From Streptomyces sp. NBC_00442 (GTDB lineage: Bacteria > Actinomycetota > Actinomycetes > Streptomycetales > Streptomycetaceae), in NCBI RefSeq assembly GCF_036014195.1, contig NZ_CP107918.1:4774001-4838000 (forward strand): a stretch of DNA of 64,000 nucleotides, given 5' to 3'. Each line of letters begins with the position of its first letter. Position 1 is the first letter of the stretch. This document shows positions 53,344-62,490 of this stretch, one piece after another. A model generated the notes under the pieces. That model was not told the origin of the DNA and searched no databases. It saw only the letters and a list, made by a program, of their open reading frames with translations. A program made the position numbers and the translations under genes.

Positions 53344-53676
53344 GTGAGCGAGAACACCCACGACAAGCTGCCCATCCGGATGTTGCACGACCGTGTGCTC
53401 GTCCGGTCAGACACCCCTGAGGGCGAGCGGCGTTCGGGCGGCGGCATCCTCATTCCGGCGACCGCCGCCGTCGGCAAGCGGCTCGCCTGGGCCGAGGTGG
53501 TCGCGGTCGGCCAGAACGTGCGCACGGTGGAGCCGGGCGACCGGGTCCTGTACGACCCCGAGGACCGGGCGGAGGTCGAGGTGCGGGGCGTGGCGTACGT
53601 CCTGATGCGGGAGCGCGATCTGCACGCGGTGGCGTCCGAGCGGGTTTCGGTGGACGCGACCGGGCTGTATCTGTAG
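53344..53676 (+). CDS. GroES-like co-chaperonin family protein
   Basis: The 110-residue Cpn10-fold protein has LPIRMLHDRVLVRSD at the start, SGGGILIPATAAVGKRLAWAEVVAVG, VEPGDRVLYDPED and YVLMRERDLHAVAS. The mobile loop is present but differs from that of classic GroES, and no groEL is adjacent, so it may be a stand-alone variant. GTG 53344 has no strong ribosome-binding site. It follows the DUF3618 gene by 54 bases. Confidence 0.85.
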   Translation: MSENTHDKLPIRMLHDRVLVRSDTPEGERRSGGGILIPATAAVGKRLAWAEVVAVGQNVRTVEPGDRVLYDPEDRAEVEVRGVAYVLMRERDLHAVASERVSVDATGLYL

Positions 53677-53786
53677 CCGGCCGGGGCTGAATCCGTAGCG
53701 GCGCGCGGCCCTGCCGCCGGGGCTCGCGCGAGGGCTGGTGACCGCGGTCACCAGCCCTTTCGCCTGCCCTTTGCTACGGTGGTGGG

Positions 53787-53833
53787 ACCCCGACGAGACG
53801 CGTCGTACCGGGTCAGGACAAGACGACGCACCC
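53787..53833 (+). promoter_or_regulatory. Guanidine-III riboswitch (ykkC-III)
   Basis: The conserved core is unmistakable: CCCCGACGAGACGCGTCGT, then ACCGGGTCAGGACAAGACG and ACGCACCC, matching the ykkC-III consensus with its GGUCAGGACAAGACG strand. It lies 34 bases before the exporter start, so the pseudoknot can control access to the CGGAGG site. The preceding gap from 53677 holds only the promoter. Confidence 0.9.
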
Positions 53834-53866
53834 GCTCAGTTCCTCACGCGTCTCGGAGGTGCCGTC

Positions 53867-54187
53867 ATGGCATGGGTTCTGCTAGTTGTCGCCGGTCTGC
53901 TCGAAGTGGGCTGGTCGATCGGGATGAAGTACACCGACGGCTTCACGCGTCCGGTGCCCAGTGTGCTCACCGGCCTCGGGATCGTCGCTTCCATGGTGCT
54001 GTTGTCGCAGGCCGCCAAGACGCTGCCGATCGGTACGGCGTACGGCGTGTGGGTGGGGATCGGTGCCGCCGGTGCGGCGGTGCTCGGCATGGTGGTGCTT
54101 GGCGAGCCGGCCACGGCGGCCCGGATCTTCTTCGTCTGTCTGCTTCTCGTCGCGGTGGTGGGCCTGAAGGCGACGAGCGGCCACTGA
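53867..54187 (+). CDS. gdx: Guanidinium exporter, SMR family (Gdx/SugE)
   Basis: The 106-residue four-helix protein has the essential Glu13 (VVAGLLEVGWSIGMKYTDGF), with the GWSxGMKxxxGF signature separating Gdx-type from EmrE-type SMR proteins, and GTAYGVWVGIGAAGA in helix 3. It exports guanidinium by proton antiport as a dual-topology dimer. The guanidine-III riboswitch upstream supports the substrate. ATG 53867 follows CGGAGG. Confidence 0.94.
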   Translation: MAWVLLVVAGLLEVGWSIGMKYTDGFTRPVPSVLTGLGIVASMVLLSQAAKTLPIGTAYGVWVGIGAAGAAVLGMVVLGEPATAARIFFVCLLLVAVVGLKATSGH

Positions 54188-54302
54188 AGGCCGTTGCCGG
54201 AGCCCGTGTGTCGGGCATTTCCCTTGTGCGGGTGGGGTGTTGCCCCTGGGGACGCGCTCCCCAGGGGGTGGCGCGGACGGTCAGCGGGAGTGGCGCGGAC
54301 AG

Positions 54303-55424
54303 TCAGCGGAACAGGCGGAAGAACCCGCGCACCTGCTCGACCAGCGACTCCGGCTGCTCCAGCGCGGCGAAGTGGCCGCCGTGCGGCAGTTCCTCGAACC
54401 AGCGCAGGTCGGTGAACCGCCGCTCGGCCTCCCGCCTCGACGGGCGGGTGATGTCGCGCGGGTAGACGGAAAGACCGGACGGGGCGGTCACCTTGTCCCG
54501 GAAGGTGGCGAAGCTCTCCCAGTACAGGCGCGCCGACGACGTGGCCGACGCGGTGAACCAATAGACGGAGATCTCGTCGAGGATCGTCTGCCGCGACAAC
54601 GCGTCCTCGAGACGGCCGTCGTTGTCGGTCCACGCCCAGTACTTCTCGGCGATCCAGGCGGCCTGCCCCGCCGGGGAGTCGGTGAGGCCGTAGCCGAGCG
54701 TCTGTGGCCGGGTCGCCTGGATCGCCGAGTACCCCCGGCCGGTGCGCCGCATCTCCCTCTCCGCCTCAAGATGGGCCAGCTCCGCGGGCGTCGGGTCGTC
54801 GAACGTGCCTGCCGGTACGGATCCCAGGTTCAGATGCACTGCGGCGACCCGCTCGGGCGCCACCTCGCCCAGTGCCCCGGACACCGCCGAACCCCAGTCA
54901 CCGCCCTGCGCGCCGTAGCGTTCGTAGCCCAGCGAGACCATCAACGTGTCCCAGGCGCGTGCGGTGCGCGTGGTGCCCCAGCCGGTCGTCGACGGCTTGT
55001 CGCTCCAGCCGTACCCGGGCAACGACGGCGCGACCACGTGGAACGCGTCCGCCGGGTCACCGCCGTGCGCGCGCGGGTCGGTGAGCGGGCCGAGGACCTC
55101 AAGGAACTCGAGCACCGAACCCGGCCACCCGTGCGTCAGCACGAGCGGGAACGCGTCCGGCTCCGGCGAGCGGACGTGCAGGAAGTGGATGCCCAGCCCG
55201 TCGATCGTGTCGCGGTACTGGGGGAACGCGTTCAGCCGCTCGGCGAACCCGAAGTCGTAGTCCTCGGCCCAGCTGCGGCACAGCTCCTGCGCGTACGCCA
55301 GCGGCAAACCCTGTGACCAGTCGTCCACGGGCTCGCGCTCGGGCCACCGTGTCCGTCGCAATCGTTCACGCAGGTCCGCGATCTCGGCTTCGGTGATGCC
55401 GACCTCGAACGGTTCGGCGGGCAT
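54303..55424 (-). CDS. Epoxide hydrolase
   Basis: The 373-residue alpha/beta hydrolase begins with an EHN domain (FEVGITEAEIADLRERLRRT, WPEREPVDDWSQG). Catalytic features: oxyanion motif HGWPGSVLEF, nucleophile Asp in QGGDWGSAV, and the His in GGHFAALEQPE. It opens epoxides to diols, probably for detoxification. ATG 55424 (MPAEPFEVG) follows AAGGAG. It stands alone between gdx and the PBP gene. Confidence 0.9.
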   Translation of the reverse strand: MPAEPFEVGITEAEIADLRERLRRTRWPEREPVDDWSQGLPLAYAQELCRSWAEDYDFGFAERLNAFPQYRDTIDGLGIHFLHVRSPEPDAFPLVLTHGWPGSVLEFLEVLGPLTDPRAHGGDPADAFHVVAPSLPGYGWSDKPSTTGWGTTRTARAWDTLMVSLGYERYGAQGGDWGSAVSGALGEVAPERVAAVHLNLGSVPAGTFDDPTPAELAHLEAEREMRRTGRGYSAIQATRPQTLGYGLTDSPAGQAAWIAEKYWAWTDNDGRLEDALSRQTILDEISVYWFTASATSSARLYWESFATFRDKVTAPSGLSVYPRDITRPSRREAERRFTDLRWFEELPHGGHFAALEQPESLVEQVRGFFRLFR

Positions 55425-55742
55425 GGCGGGGCTCCTTACTGGTCGGGTCCGCGTCGTCCTCCTGCCGGACATGGCGTGACATGCTAAAGGGTCTGCGCCG
55501 AAGCCGCGTCACCCTGGCCCTGCGCCACGAGGACGGCCGCTGGTGGACCGCCCGCGCACACCGGGCCGGCGTCGCGGCCTACCGGAGTCGGCGCAGCCCG
55601 CGTCGAGCGCCGGTACCTGACCCCGCCAGCCCCACCGGGCCGGCTGCTCCCGAGGGCAGAGGCCTGATCCCCTTCGGGACGGTGACGGCGCAGTGGCTCG
55701 TTCCTCCGCCACCGCGACGCCCGTCCGTGCGGACCCCCGTTG
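55425..55742. other. Gene-free gap between epoxide hydrolase and PBP genes
   Basis: No supported gene in 318 bases. Open frames here are Arg/Pro-rich and lack ribosome-binding sites or resemblance to known proteins. It should contain the epoxide hydrolase promoter and the end of the PBP transcript. I see no clear terminator. Confidence 0.4.
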
Positions 55743-58364
55743 TCACGGGCGGGTCGGGCTCCACGGGGTGCGGGGGCCCGGGGGCCGTTCGGCCGCGCCC
55801 GCCGTGGTGCCGCCGGCTCCGTCGGTCGTGCCGCCTTCGATGCCGCCGTTGTCGGTGCCTCCGGTGGCGCCGCCGTCGGTGGCACCACCCTGGGTCTGGC
55901 CTTGGTTCTGCCCCTGTGTCTGCCCCTGGTTCTGGCCGCCGTCGACTGCGCCTCCGTTGTCGGCGCCGCCCTGTGCCCCCTGGGACTGGCCCTGGGACTG
56001 GCCCTGGTTCTGCCCCTGGGTCTGGCCTTGGGTCTGGCCTTGGCTCTGCCCCTGGTTCTGGCCCTGGGTCCTGCCCTGTGTCTGTCCCTGCGTCTGCCCC
56101 TGGTCGCGGCCACCGGTGCGGCCCTGGTCCTGCCCCTGCGTCTGGCCCTGGTCCTGGCCCTGGTTCTGCCCCTGGTTGGTGCCGGGGGTCGGGGACTGGA
56201 ACGGGTCCGGCGGGGACGGCGGTTCGACCGGGATGTTCGCGCCGTCCTGGAGTTCGAGGTCGAAGTCCTTGACCTCGCTGCCCTGGAGGGCGCCCTTGGT
56301 GTACTGGGCCCAGATCTGCGCGGGCGGTCCGCCGCCGTTCATCCGGGGCAGGCCGAGCGCCCCGTACAGCGGCTGCTGGACGGCCGTATCGGGGTCGGCG
56401 CCCATGACGGCGACGACGGTGGCCAGGTCGGGGGTGTAGCCCGCGAACCAGGCCGCCTTGTCCTGCTCGGCGGTGCCGGTCTTGCCGGCGGCGGGCCGCC
56501 CGGAGGCCTGCGCGGCGGTGCCGGTGCCGCCGTCGACGACGCTCTGCAGCATCGACGTCGTCGTGTCGGCGGCCTCACGGCTGACGGCCTGTTCGGTGTC
56601 CTGGGAGGGCAGCTCGGTCGTCTCGCCGTCCTTGGTGACCGATTCGACCATCGTGTACGTGCCGTGTCTGCCGTGTCCGGCGAGCGTCGCGTACGCCTGT
56701 GTCATGTCGAGCACGCTCGCCGTGGCCGGGCCGAGCGCGATCGAGGGGGAGGCCACGAGGTCGGGGGTGGTGGCGGGGATGCCGAGGCCGATCGCGGTCT
56801 GCTTGACCTTGTCGGGGCCCACGTCGACGGCCATCTGCGCGTACACCGCGTTGACGGACTTGTCGGTGGCGGTGCGCACGGTGATCTGGCCGTAGGAGAC
56901 GTCGTCCTCGTTGGCGGGGGCGTAGTAGCCGCCCTTCCAGCCCTGGACGGGGCGCTTGTTGGTGCCGTCGTAGAGGGTGTTGGGGGTGATGACGCGTCCG
57001 TCCTGCGTGGTGGAGCCGTTGGCCACCGCCGAAGTGAACACGAACGGCTTGAAGGTGGAGCCGACTTGGAAGTCGCGGCGGGTCGCGTTGTTGACGTACT
57101 GCTTGGTGTAGTCGATGCCTCCGTACATCGCGACGACCTTGCCGGTCGCCGGGTCGATGGAGGCGCCGCCCACGCGCACGGTTCGGTCGGCCTTGCGGAC
57201 GCTGCTGAGCTTGGAGTTGACCTTGTCGTCGACGGCCTTGACGAAGGCGTCCTGCTTGTTCTTCTCGATGGTGGTGGTGATGCGGTAGCCGCCGGTCGCG
57301 AGGGTGTTCTCCTCGATGATCTTGTTGCTGGTGAGGTAGTCCTTGACGGCCTCGACGAGATAGCCGCGCTGGCCCGCGAGTCCGGCGCGCGGCTTGACCT
57401 TTCCGGGGACGGGGAAGGTGGTCGCGGCCCGTTCGGAGGGGCTGAGCCACTTCTTCTTGACCATGCCGTCGAGCACGTAGTTCCAGCGGGCCAGCGCCCG
57501 GGGTTTGTTCTCGGGGTGGGAGATCACGTCGTAGGCGCTGGGGGAGTTGAGCAGCGAGGCGAGGTAGGCGCCCTCGCCGGTGGTGAGCTGCTCGACGTTC
57601 TTGCTGTAGTACGCCTGGGAGGCGGCCTGGATGCCGTAGGCGTTGCGGCCGAAGTAGCTGGTGTTCAGGTAACCGGCGAGGATGTCCTCCTTGGTCTCCT
57701 CGCGGTTGAGCTTGATCGCGATGAAGAACTCCTTCACCTTGCGGGTGACGGTCTGTTCCTGGCCGAGGTAGTAGTTCTTCACGTACTGCTGGGTGATGGT
57801 GGAGCCGCCCTGGGTTCCCTTGCCGTTGAGGGTGTTCCAGGCGGCGCGGACCATGGCCTTGGGGTCGACGGCGCGCTCGGAGTAGAAGTCGCGGTCCTCG
57901 GCCGCGAGCACGGCGTGCTGCACGGTCAGCGGGATCTGGGAGAGCTGGACGTTCTCGCGGTTCACCTCGCCGTCGGAGGCGAGCTGGGTGCCGTCGGCGT
58001 ACAGGAACACGTTGGACTGCGCGGTGGCCACGGCGTTGGCGGGCGGGATCGACACGAGGGCGTAGCCGGCGATGAAGGCGCCGATGATCAGCAGGGCGCA
58101 GAGCAGGAAGAGGCCGAGCAGCAGGCGCCAGCGGGGGACGAAGCGGCGCCATCCGGTGCGGCGGGGGCGCTTGCCGTTGCCGCCGGCCGCGGGCACGCCG
58201 CCCTGGTGTGCGACCTCGCCGTCGGGTTCACCGTCGGCCGCGGCGGACTCCGGCCCCGTTCCGCTCCCGGAGCCGGCTCCGGCGGGTCCGAGATCCCGGG
58301 GCGTCCAGGTCTGCGGCGGCTGGGGTCCGGGGTGCGGTCGCTCCGGCTGCTCGTCGTCGCTCAT
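55743..58364 (-). CDS. Class A penicillin-binding protein
   Basis: The 873-residue bifunctional peptidoglycan synthase has a cytoplasmic Gly/Pro-rich tail, a signal anchor (LLLGLFLLCALLIIGAFIAG), a glycosyltransferase GT51 domain (AEDRDFYSERAV, GGSTITQQYVKNYYL) and a transpeptidase domain with SxxK at Ser436 (VGSTFKPF), SVN and KTGTAE motifs. Beyond about residue 745 the chain becomes a GlnGly-rich tail (GQNQGQ and GQTQGQ) of some 120 residues with no fold. ATG 58364 starts the gene. It would build peptidoglycan at the membrane. Confidence 0.94.
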   Translation of the reverse strand: MSDDEQPERPHPGPQPPQTWTPRDLGPAGAGSGSGTGPESAAADGEPDGEVAHQGGVPAAGGNGKRPRRTGWRRFVPRWRLLLGLFLLCALLIIGAFIAGYALVSIPPANAVATAQSNVFLYADGTQLASDGEVNRENVQLSQIPLTVQHAVLAAEDRDFYSERAVDPKAMVRAAWNTLNGKGTQGGSTITQQYVKNYYLGQEQTVTRKVKEFFIAIKLNREETKEDILAGYLNTSYFGRNAYGIQAASQAYYSKNVEQLTTGEGAYLASLLNSPSAYDVISHPENKPRALARWNYVLDGMVKKKWLSPSERAATTFPVPGKVKPRAGLAGQRGYLVEAVKDYLTSNKIIEENTLATGGYRITTTIEKNKQDAFVKAVDDKVNSKLSSVRKADRTVRVGGASIDPATGKVVAMYGGIDYTKQYVNNATRRDFQVGSTFKPFVFTSAVANGSTTQDGRVITPNTLYDGTNKRPVQGWKGGYYAPANEDDVSYGQITVRTATDKSVNAVYAQMAVDVGPDKVKQTAIGLGIPATTPDLVASPSIALGPATASVLDMTQAYATLAGHGRHGTYTMVESVTKDGETTELPSQDTEQAVSREAADTTTSMLQSVVDGGTGTAAQASGRPAAGKTGTAEQDKAAWFAGYTPDLATVVAVMGADPDTAVQQPLYGALGLPRMNGGGPPAQIWAQYTKGALQGSEVKDFDLELQDGANIPVEPPSPPDPFQSPTPGTNQGQNQGQDQGQTQGQDQGRTGGRDQGQTQGQTQGRTQGQNQGQSQGQTQGQTQGQNQGQSQGQSQGAQGGADNGGAVDGGQNQGQTQGQNQGQTQGGATDGGATGGTDNGGIEGGTTDGAGGTTAGAAERPPGPRTPWSPTRP
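55890..56170 (-). repeat. CAGGGCCAG-type microsatellite encoding the PBP Gln-Gly tail
   Basis: Dozens of tandem 6-base units (CAGGGC/CAGGGG with AAC or ACC replacing CAG in places; seen as GCCCTG/CCCCTG on the plus strand) encode alternating Gln-Gly, Asn-Gln-Gly and Thr-Gln-Gly. The units drift but stay in frame. It is the longest microsatellite in the window. Confidence 0.9.
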
Positions 58365-58394
58365 GTCTCTCCGGCCAGTGCGTCTCGATCGCGT

Positions 58395-58460
58395 GCGGGG
58401 TGCGGGGTGCGGGGTGTGTGCGCGGGGTGTTCCGGTGCGGGGTGCGCGTGCGGGGTGCTG
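58395..58460. repeat. TGCGGGG short tandem repeats before the PBP gene
   Basis: GCGGGGT units repeat around 58397-58460, including three back-to-back copies. They lie in the leader of the PBP gene on the minus strand. No function is evident. Confidence 0.7.
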
Positions 58461-58478
58461 ACGGGGCGGTCGGGCTCA

Positions 58479-58537
58479 TTCGACCGATTCAGTTGATTGA
58501 TGGCGATTCGTCTTATTAAAGCGTTTCGACCGATTCA
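58479..58537. promoter_or_regulatory. Two 13-bp direct repeats in divergent promoter
   Basis: TTCGACCGATTCA occurs at 58479-58491 and 58525-58537, start-to-start 46 bases, flanking an AT-rich core with GTCTTATTAAAGCG. The surrounding DNA is much less GC-rich than the window. These may be sites for a regulator or an alternative sigma factor controlling the PBP gene, the ABC-2 operon, or both. Confidence 0.6.
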
Positions 58538-58644
58538 TCGGTAACGACATCCTGCACGCCGGGCCGGGGAAATTCCGTCGCGAGGGGCCGTAGCGCTGGG
58601 CTAGGCTCCTGCGCTTCGGTGCCGGCGCGGGGAAGGGGGCGTAC

Positions 58645-59445
58645 GTGCGGCTGTATCTGGTCGTGGCCCGGGGCGGGTTCCGGCGCTATACGACCTACCG
58701 GGTCGCCACCGCGGCCGGGGTCTTCACCAACACGGTTTTCGGCGTCATCGTGGCGTACACCTATATAGCCCTGTGGGAGCAGCGCCCTCACCTCGGTGGC
58801 TACGACCAGTCCCAGGCGCTCACCTATGTGTGGGTCAGCCAGGCCCTGCTGATGACGGTGAACATGTTCGGCGGCGGCTTCGCGGACGAGCTCGTGGAAC
58901 GCATCCGTACGGGTGACATCGCGATCGACCTCTACCGGCCGGCCGACCTCCAGCTGTGGTGGCTATCGGCCGACCTGGGCCGGGCGCTCTTCCACTTCCT
59001 GGGGCGCGGGGCGATCCCGCTCGCCTTCGGCGCGCTCGTCTTCGACCTCGCGCTGCCCGCCGACGCGGCGACCTGGCTCGCCTTCCTCGTCGCGGTCCTG
59101 TTCGGCGTGGTGGTGAGCTTCGCGCTCCGCTTCCTGGTCGCGCTCTCGGCGTTCTGGCTGCTGGACGGCGCGGGCGTCTCCTCGCTCGTCTCCATCGCCG
59201 GGCTGTTCTTCTCCGGGATGCTGCTGCCGCTCAACGCCTTCCCCGGCCTGCTCGGCGAGGTGGCCCGCGCGCTGCCGTGGTCCTCGCTGCTCCAGATCCC
59301 GGCGGACGTTCTGATGGGCCGTCACCGGGGCTGGGGGCTGCTCGGCGCGTACGGCTTCCAGCTCGGCTGGGCCGCGGCCCTGCTCGGCGCGGGCCGGCTG
59401 CTCCAGTCCGCGGCGGTGCGGAGGGTGGTGGTGCAGGGTGGGTGA
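58645..59445 (+). CDS. ABC-2 family transporter permease (DUF990 type), first
   Basis: The 266-residue membrane protein has six hydrophobic segments, with [20 protein letters not shown] at the start, [20 protein letters not shown] after helix 2 (a signature of this permease group) and [15 protein letters not shown] near the end. It forms the export channel with the next permease and ATPase. GTG 58645 lacks a strong ribosome-binding site. Overlap with the next gene is 8 bases. Substrate is unknown. Confidence 0.85.
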   Translation: MRLYLVVARGGFRRYTTYRVATAAGVFTNTVFGVIVAYTYIALWEQRPHLGGYDQSQALTYVWVSQALLMTVNMFGGGFADELVERIRTGDIAIDLYRPADLQLWWLSADLGRALFHFLGRGAIPLAFGALVFDLALPADAATWLAFLVAVLFGVVVSFALRFLVALSAFWLLDGAGVSSLVSIAGLFFSGMLLPLNAFPGLLGEVARALPWSSLLQIPADVLMGRHRGWGLLGAYGFQLGWAAALLGAGRLLQSAAVRRVVVQGG

Positions 59446-60463
59446 GGCGAGCGAGGAAGCCGGGCGAGGGACGGCGGGCGTGCGGCGCACCGCGCCGGGC
59501 GCGGCGGATCCGGTGTCCGTGCCGCCGCCCGGGGCGAGCGCGGCGGGTCGGGTGTCCGTGCCGCCGCCCGGGGCGAGCGCGGCGGGTCGGACGGCGGCCG
59601 CGGCCGTGCGGGGGCCCGCGGCGAGCGCGGTGGATCGCATGGTGGCCGCACGGCCGCCCGCGCCGGGCGCGTGGAGTGCGTACCGCATGATCGCCGGGAT
59701 GTGGATCCGCTCCACCCTCACCTACCGGGCGTCCTTCGCGCTGATGCTGTGCGCGAACTTCCTGGTGACCGCCTTCGACTTCGTCGTGATCGCCCTGATG
59801 TTCTCGCAGGTCCGCTCGCTCGGCGGTTACTCCTTCGCCGAAGTGGCGTTCCTGTACGGGACGTCGACGACGGCGTTCGGGCTCACCAACGCCCTCCTCG
59901 GCTCCATCGACAAGCTCGGCGCGCGCATCCGGGACGGCACGCTCGACACGCTCCTCGTGCGCCCGGTCCCGGTGCTCGCCCAGGTGGCGGCCGACCGCTT
60001 CGGCCTCCAGCGCCTGGGCCGGCTCCTGCAGGGCGTGATGGTCCTGGCCGGCTCGCTCGTCGCCCTCGACGTGCACTGGACCGTCCTGAAAGCGGCCCTG
60101 GTCCCGGTGATGCTGCTCAGCGGTACGGCGCTGTTCTGCGCCGTGTTCGTGGCGGGCGCGGCCTTCCAGTTCTGGGCGCAGGACGCGGCGGAGGTGCAGA
60201 GCGCGTTCACGTACGGCGGGCAGACCCTGCTCCAGTACCCGCCGACGGTGTTCGCCAAGGACATGGTGCGCGGCGTGACCTTCGTCCTGCCACTGGCCTT
60301 CGTCAACTGGCTTCCCGGGCTCTACGTCCTGGGCCGCCCCTACCCGCTCGGCGTCCCGCAGTGGCTCGCCTTCGCACCCCCGCTGGTCGCCGCCGGCTGC
60401 CTGGCGCTGGCGGGCCTGGCCTGGCGGACGGGTGTGCGGGCCTACCGCAGCACGGGGAGCTGA
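59438..60463 (+). CDS. ABC-2 family transporter permease (DUF990 type), second
   Basis: The membrane part begins near residue 80 ([20 protein letters not shown]) and has six helices, with [20 protein letters not shown] as the family signature. The first 70 residues are Ala/Pro-rich and contain an exact tandem repeat of 13 residues. GTG 59438 gives the 341-residue form; ATG 59639 would give a more typical length and skip the repeat. It pairs with the previous permease. Confidence 0.84.
   Translation: MGEASEEAGRGTAGVRRTAPGAADPVSVPPPGASAAGRVSVPPPGASAAGRTAAAAVRGPAASAVDRMVAARPPAPGAWSAYRMIAGMWIRSTLTYRASFALMLCANFLVTAFDFVVIALMFSQVRSLGGYSFAEVAFLYGTSTTAFGLTNALLGSIDKLGARIRDGTLDTLLVRPVPVLAQVAADRFGLQRLGRLLQGVMVLAGSLVALDVHWTVLKAALVPVMLLSGTALFCAVFVAGAAFQFWAQDAAEVQSAFTYGGQTLLQYPPTVFAKDMVRGVTFVLPLAFVNWLPGLYVLGRPYPLGVPQWLAFAPPLVAAGCLALAGLAWRTGVRAYRSTGS
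59513..59590 (+). repeat. Exact 39-bp tandem duplication in second ABC-2 permease gene
   Basis: Two identical units of 39 bases start at 59513 and 59552 (GTGTCCGTGCCGCCGCCCGG...). Each encodes [13 protein letters not shown] if the upstream start is used. Perfect identity points to a recent duplication. Confidence 0.92.
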
Positions 60464-60540
60464 GGCGTGGCCGCACCACACCCAGCCGGGCCGGGCTCGC
60501 CCGAACCGGCCCCAACTCGTCCCGCTGTGAAGGAGGTTGA

Positions 60541-61650
<1,110 letters not shown>

Positions 61651-61660
61651 TCTTCACGGC

Positions 61661-62365
61661 ATGACGAGTGAACCAACGGGCGGGCTCCCGGAGATGCGCG
61701 CTTCGGACGCAGAGCGCGAGCGTGTCGCCGAGTCGTTGAGGGAGGCCGTGGCCGAGGGGCGGCTCGACATGGAGGAGTTCGAGCAGCGCCTGGAGGCGGC
61801 CTACACGGCGCGCACGCACGGGGAGTTGGCGCCGCTGGTGCGCGACCTCCCGGTCCCGGGCACGGCCGGGCCGGCCGCGGCGGCGCCCCGCCGGACGCAG
61901 GACGACGTCGAGGTCCACTGGCCCTCCCGCATCGGCCACCGGCCCACCTCCAAGGGAGGCTTCGCCTTCTGGGGCGGGTTCGCCCGCAAGGGCAACTGGA
62001 CGGTGGCCAGGAAGTTCACCGCGTTCGCGATGTGGGGCGGCGGCGACATCGATCTGCGCGAGGCCCGCTTCGAGGACCGCCACACCGTGCTGCGCCTCTT
62101 CACGATCATGGGCGGCATCGGCGTGACCGTACCGCCGGAGCTGAACGTCCAGGTCAAGGGATTCGGCCTGATGGGCGGCGTGGGCGGCAGCAAGGCCAAC
62201 GGCGAGGGCACGCCGGGCTCGCCCGAGGTCACGATCGTGGCGTACGCCCTGATGGGCGGCATCGGGGTGGACCGCAAGATGAGGAAGGCGCGGAAGGAGC
62301 GGCTGCGGTTGGAGAAGCGGGGGGAGGGGAGGAGCGACGGGAGGGGCCGCAAGGAGCTGAGCTGA
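61661..62365 (+). CDS. DUF1707 protein with LiaF-like C-terminal domain
   Basis: The N-terminus is a clear DUF1707 helical unit (MRASDAERERVAESLREAV, GRLDMEEFEQRLEAAY, TARTHGELAPLVRDL). After an Ala/Pro linker, residues 125-210 form a beta-rich cell-wall-active-antibiotic-response (LiaF-like) domain with repeated GGI/GGV turns (RLFTIMGGIGVTVP, VAYALMGGIGV). No membrane helix is present in the 234-residue chain. ATG 61661 is 8 bases after the ATPase stop. Role unknown; LiaF-like domains suggest envelope stress sensing. Confidence 0.85.
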   Translation: MTSEPTGGLPEMRASDAERERVAESLREAVAEGRLDMEEFEQRLEAAYTARTHGELAPLVRDLPVPGTAGPAAAAPRRTQDDVEVHWPSRIGHRPTSKGGFAFWGGFARKGNWTVARKFTAFAMWGGGDIDLREARFEDRHTVLRLFTIMGGIGVTVPPELNVQVKGFGLMGGVGGSKANGEGTPGSPEVTIVAYALMGGIGVDRKMRKARKERLRLEKRGEGRSDGRGRKELS

Positions 62366-62490
62366 CGGGGCGGAACCGGGCTGCCCCGGGCCTTCTCCCT
62401 GCCCCCGTACGAGTGGCCTTGGGCACGTACGGCGCCGTACGGGAACTGAACGAGCGGCTCGTCAGTACTTCATGGGGAAGACGTCACTCC

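Noticed and set aside
52366..53388. Long N-terminal extension of the Bcp peroxiredoxin
   Set aside because: It would be antisense to the DUF3618 gene; ATG 52833 with GGAGGAAA gives the normal family length.
54237..55316. Plus-strand gene opposite the epoxide hydrolase
   Set aside because: Arg/Gly/Pro-rich shadow without domain; the minus-strand frame has all catalytic motifs.
55740..58496. A 918-codon plus-strand frame opposite the PBP gene
   Set aside because: It is composed of Leu/Val/Gly/Arg shadow sequence and low-complexity tract; the minus strand carries the PBP motifs.
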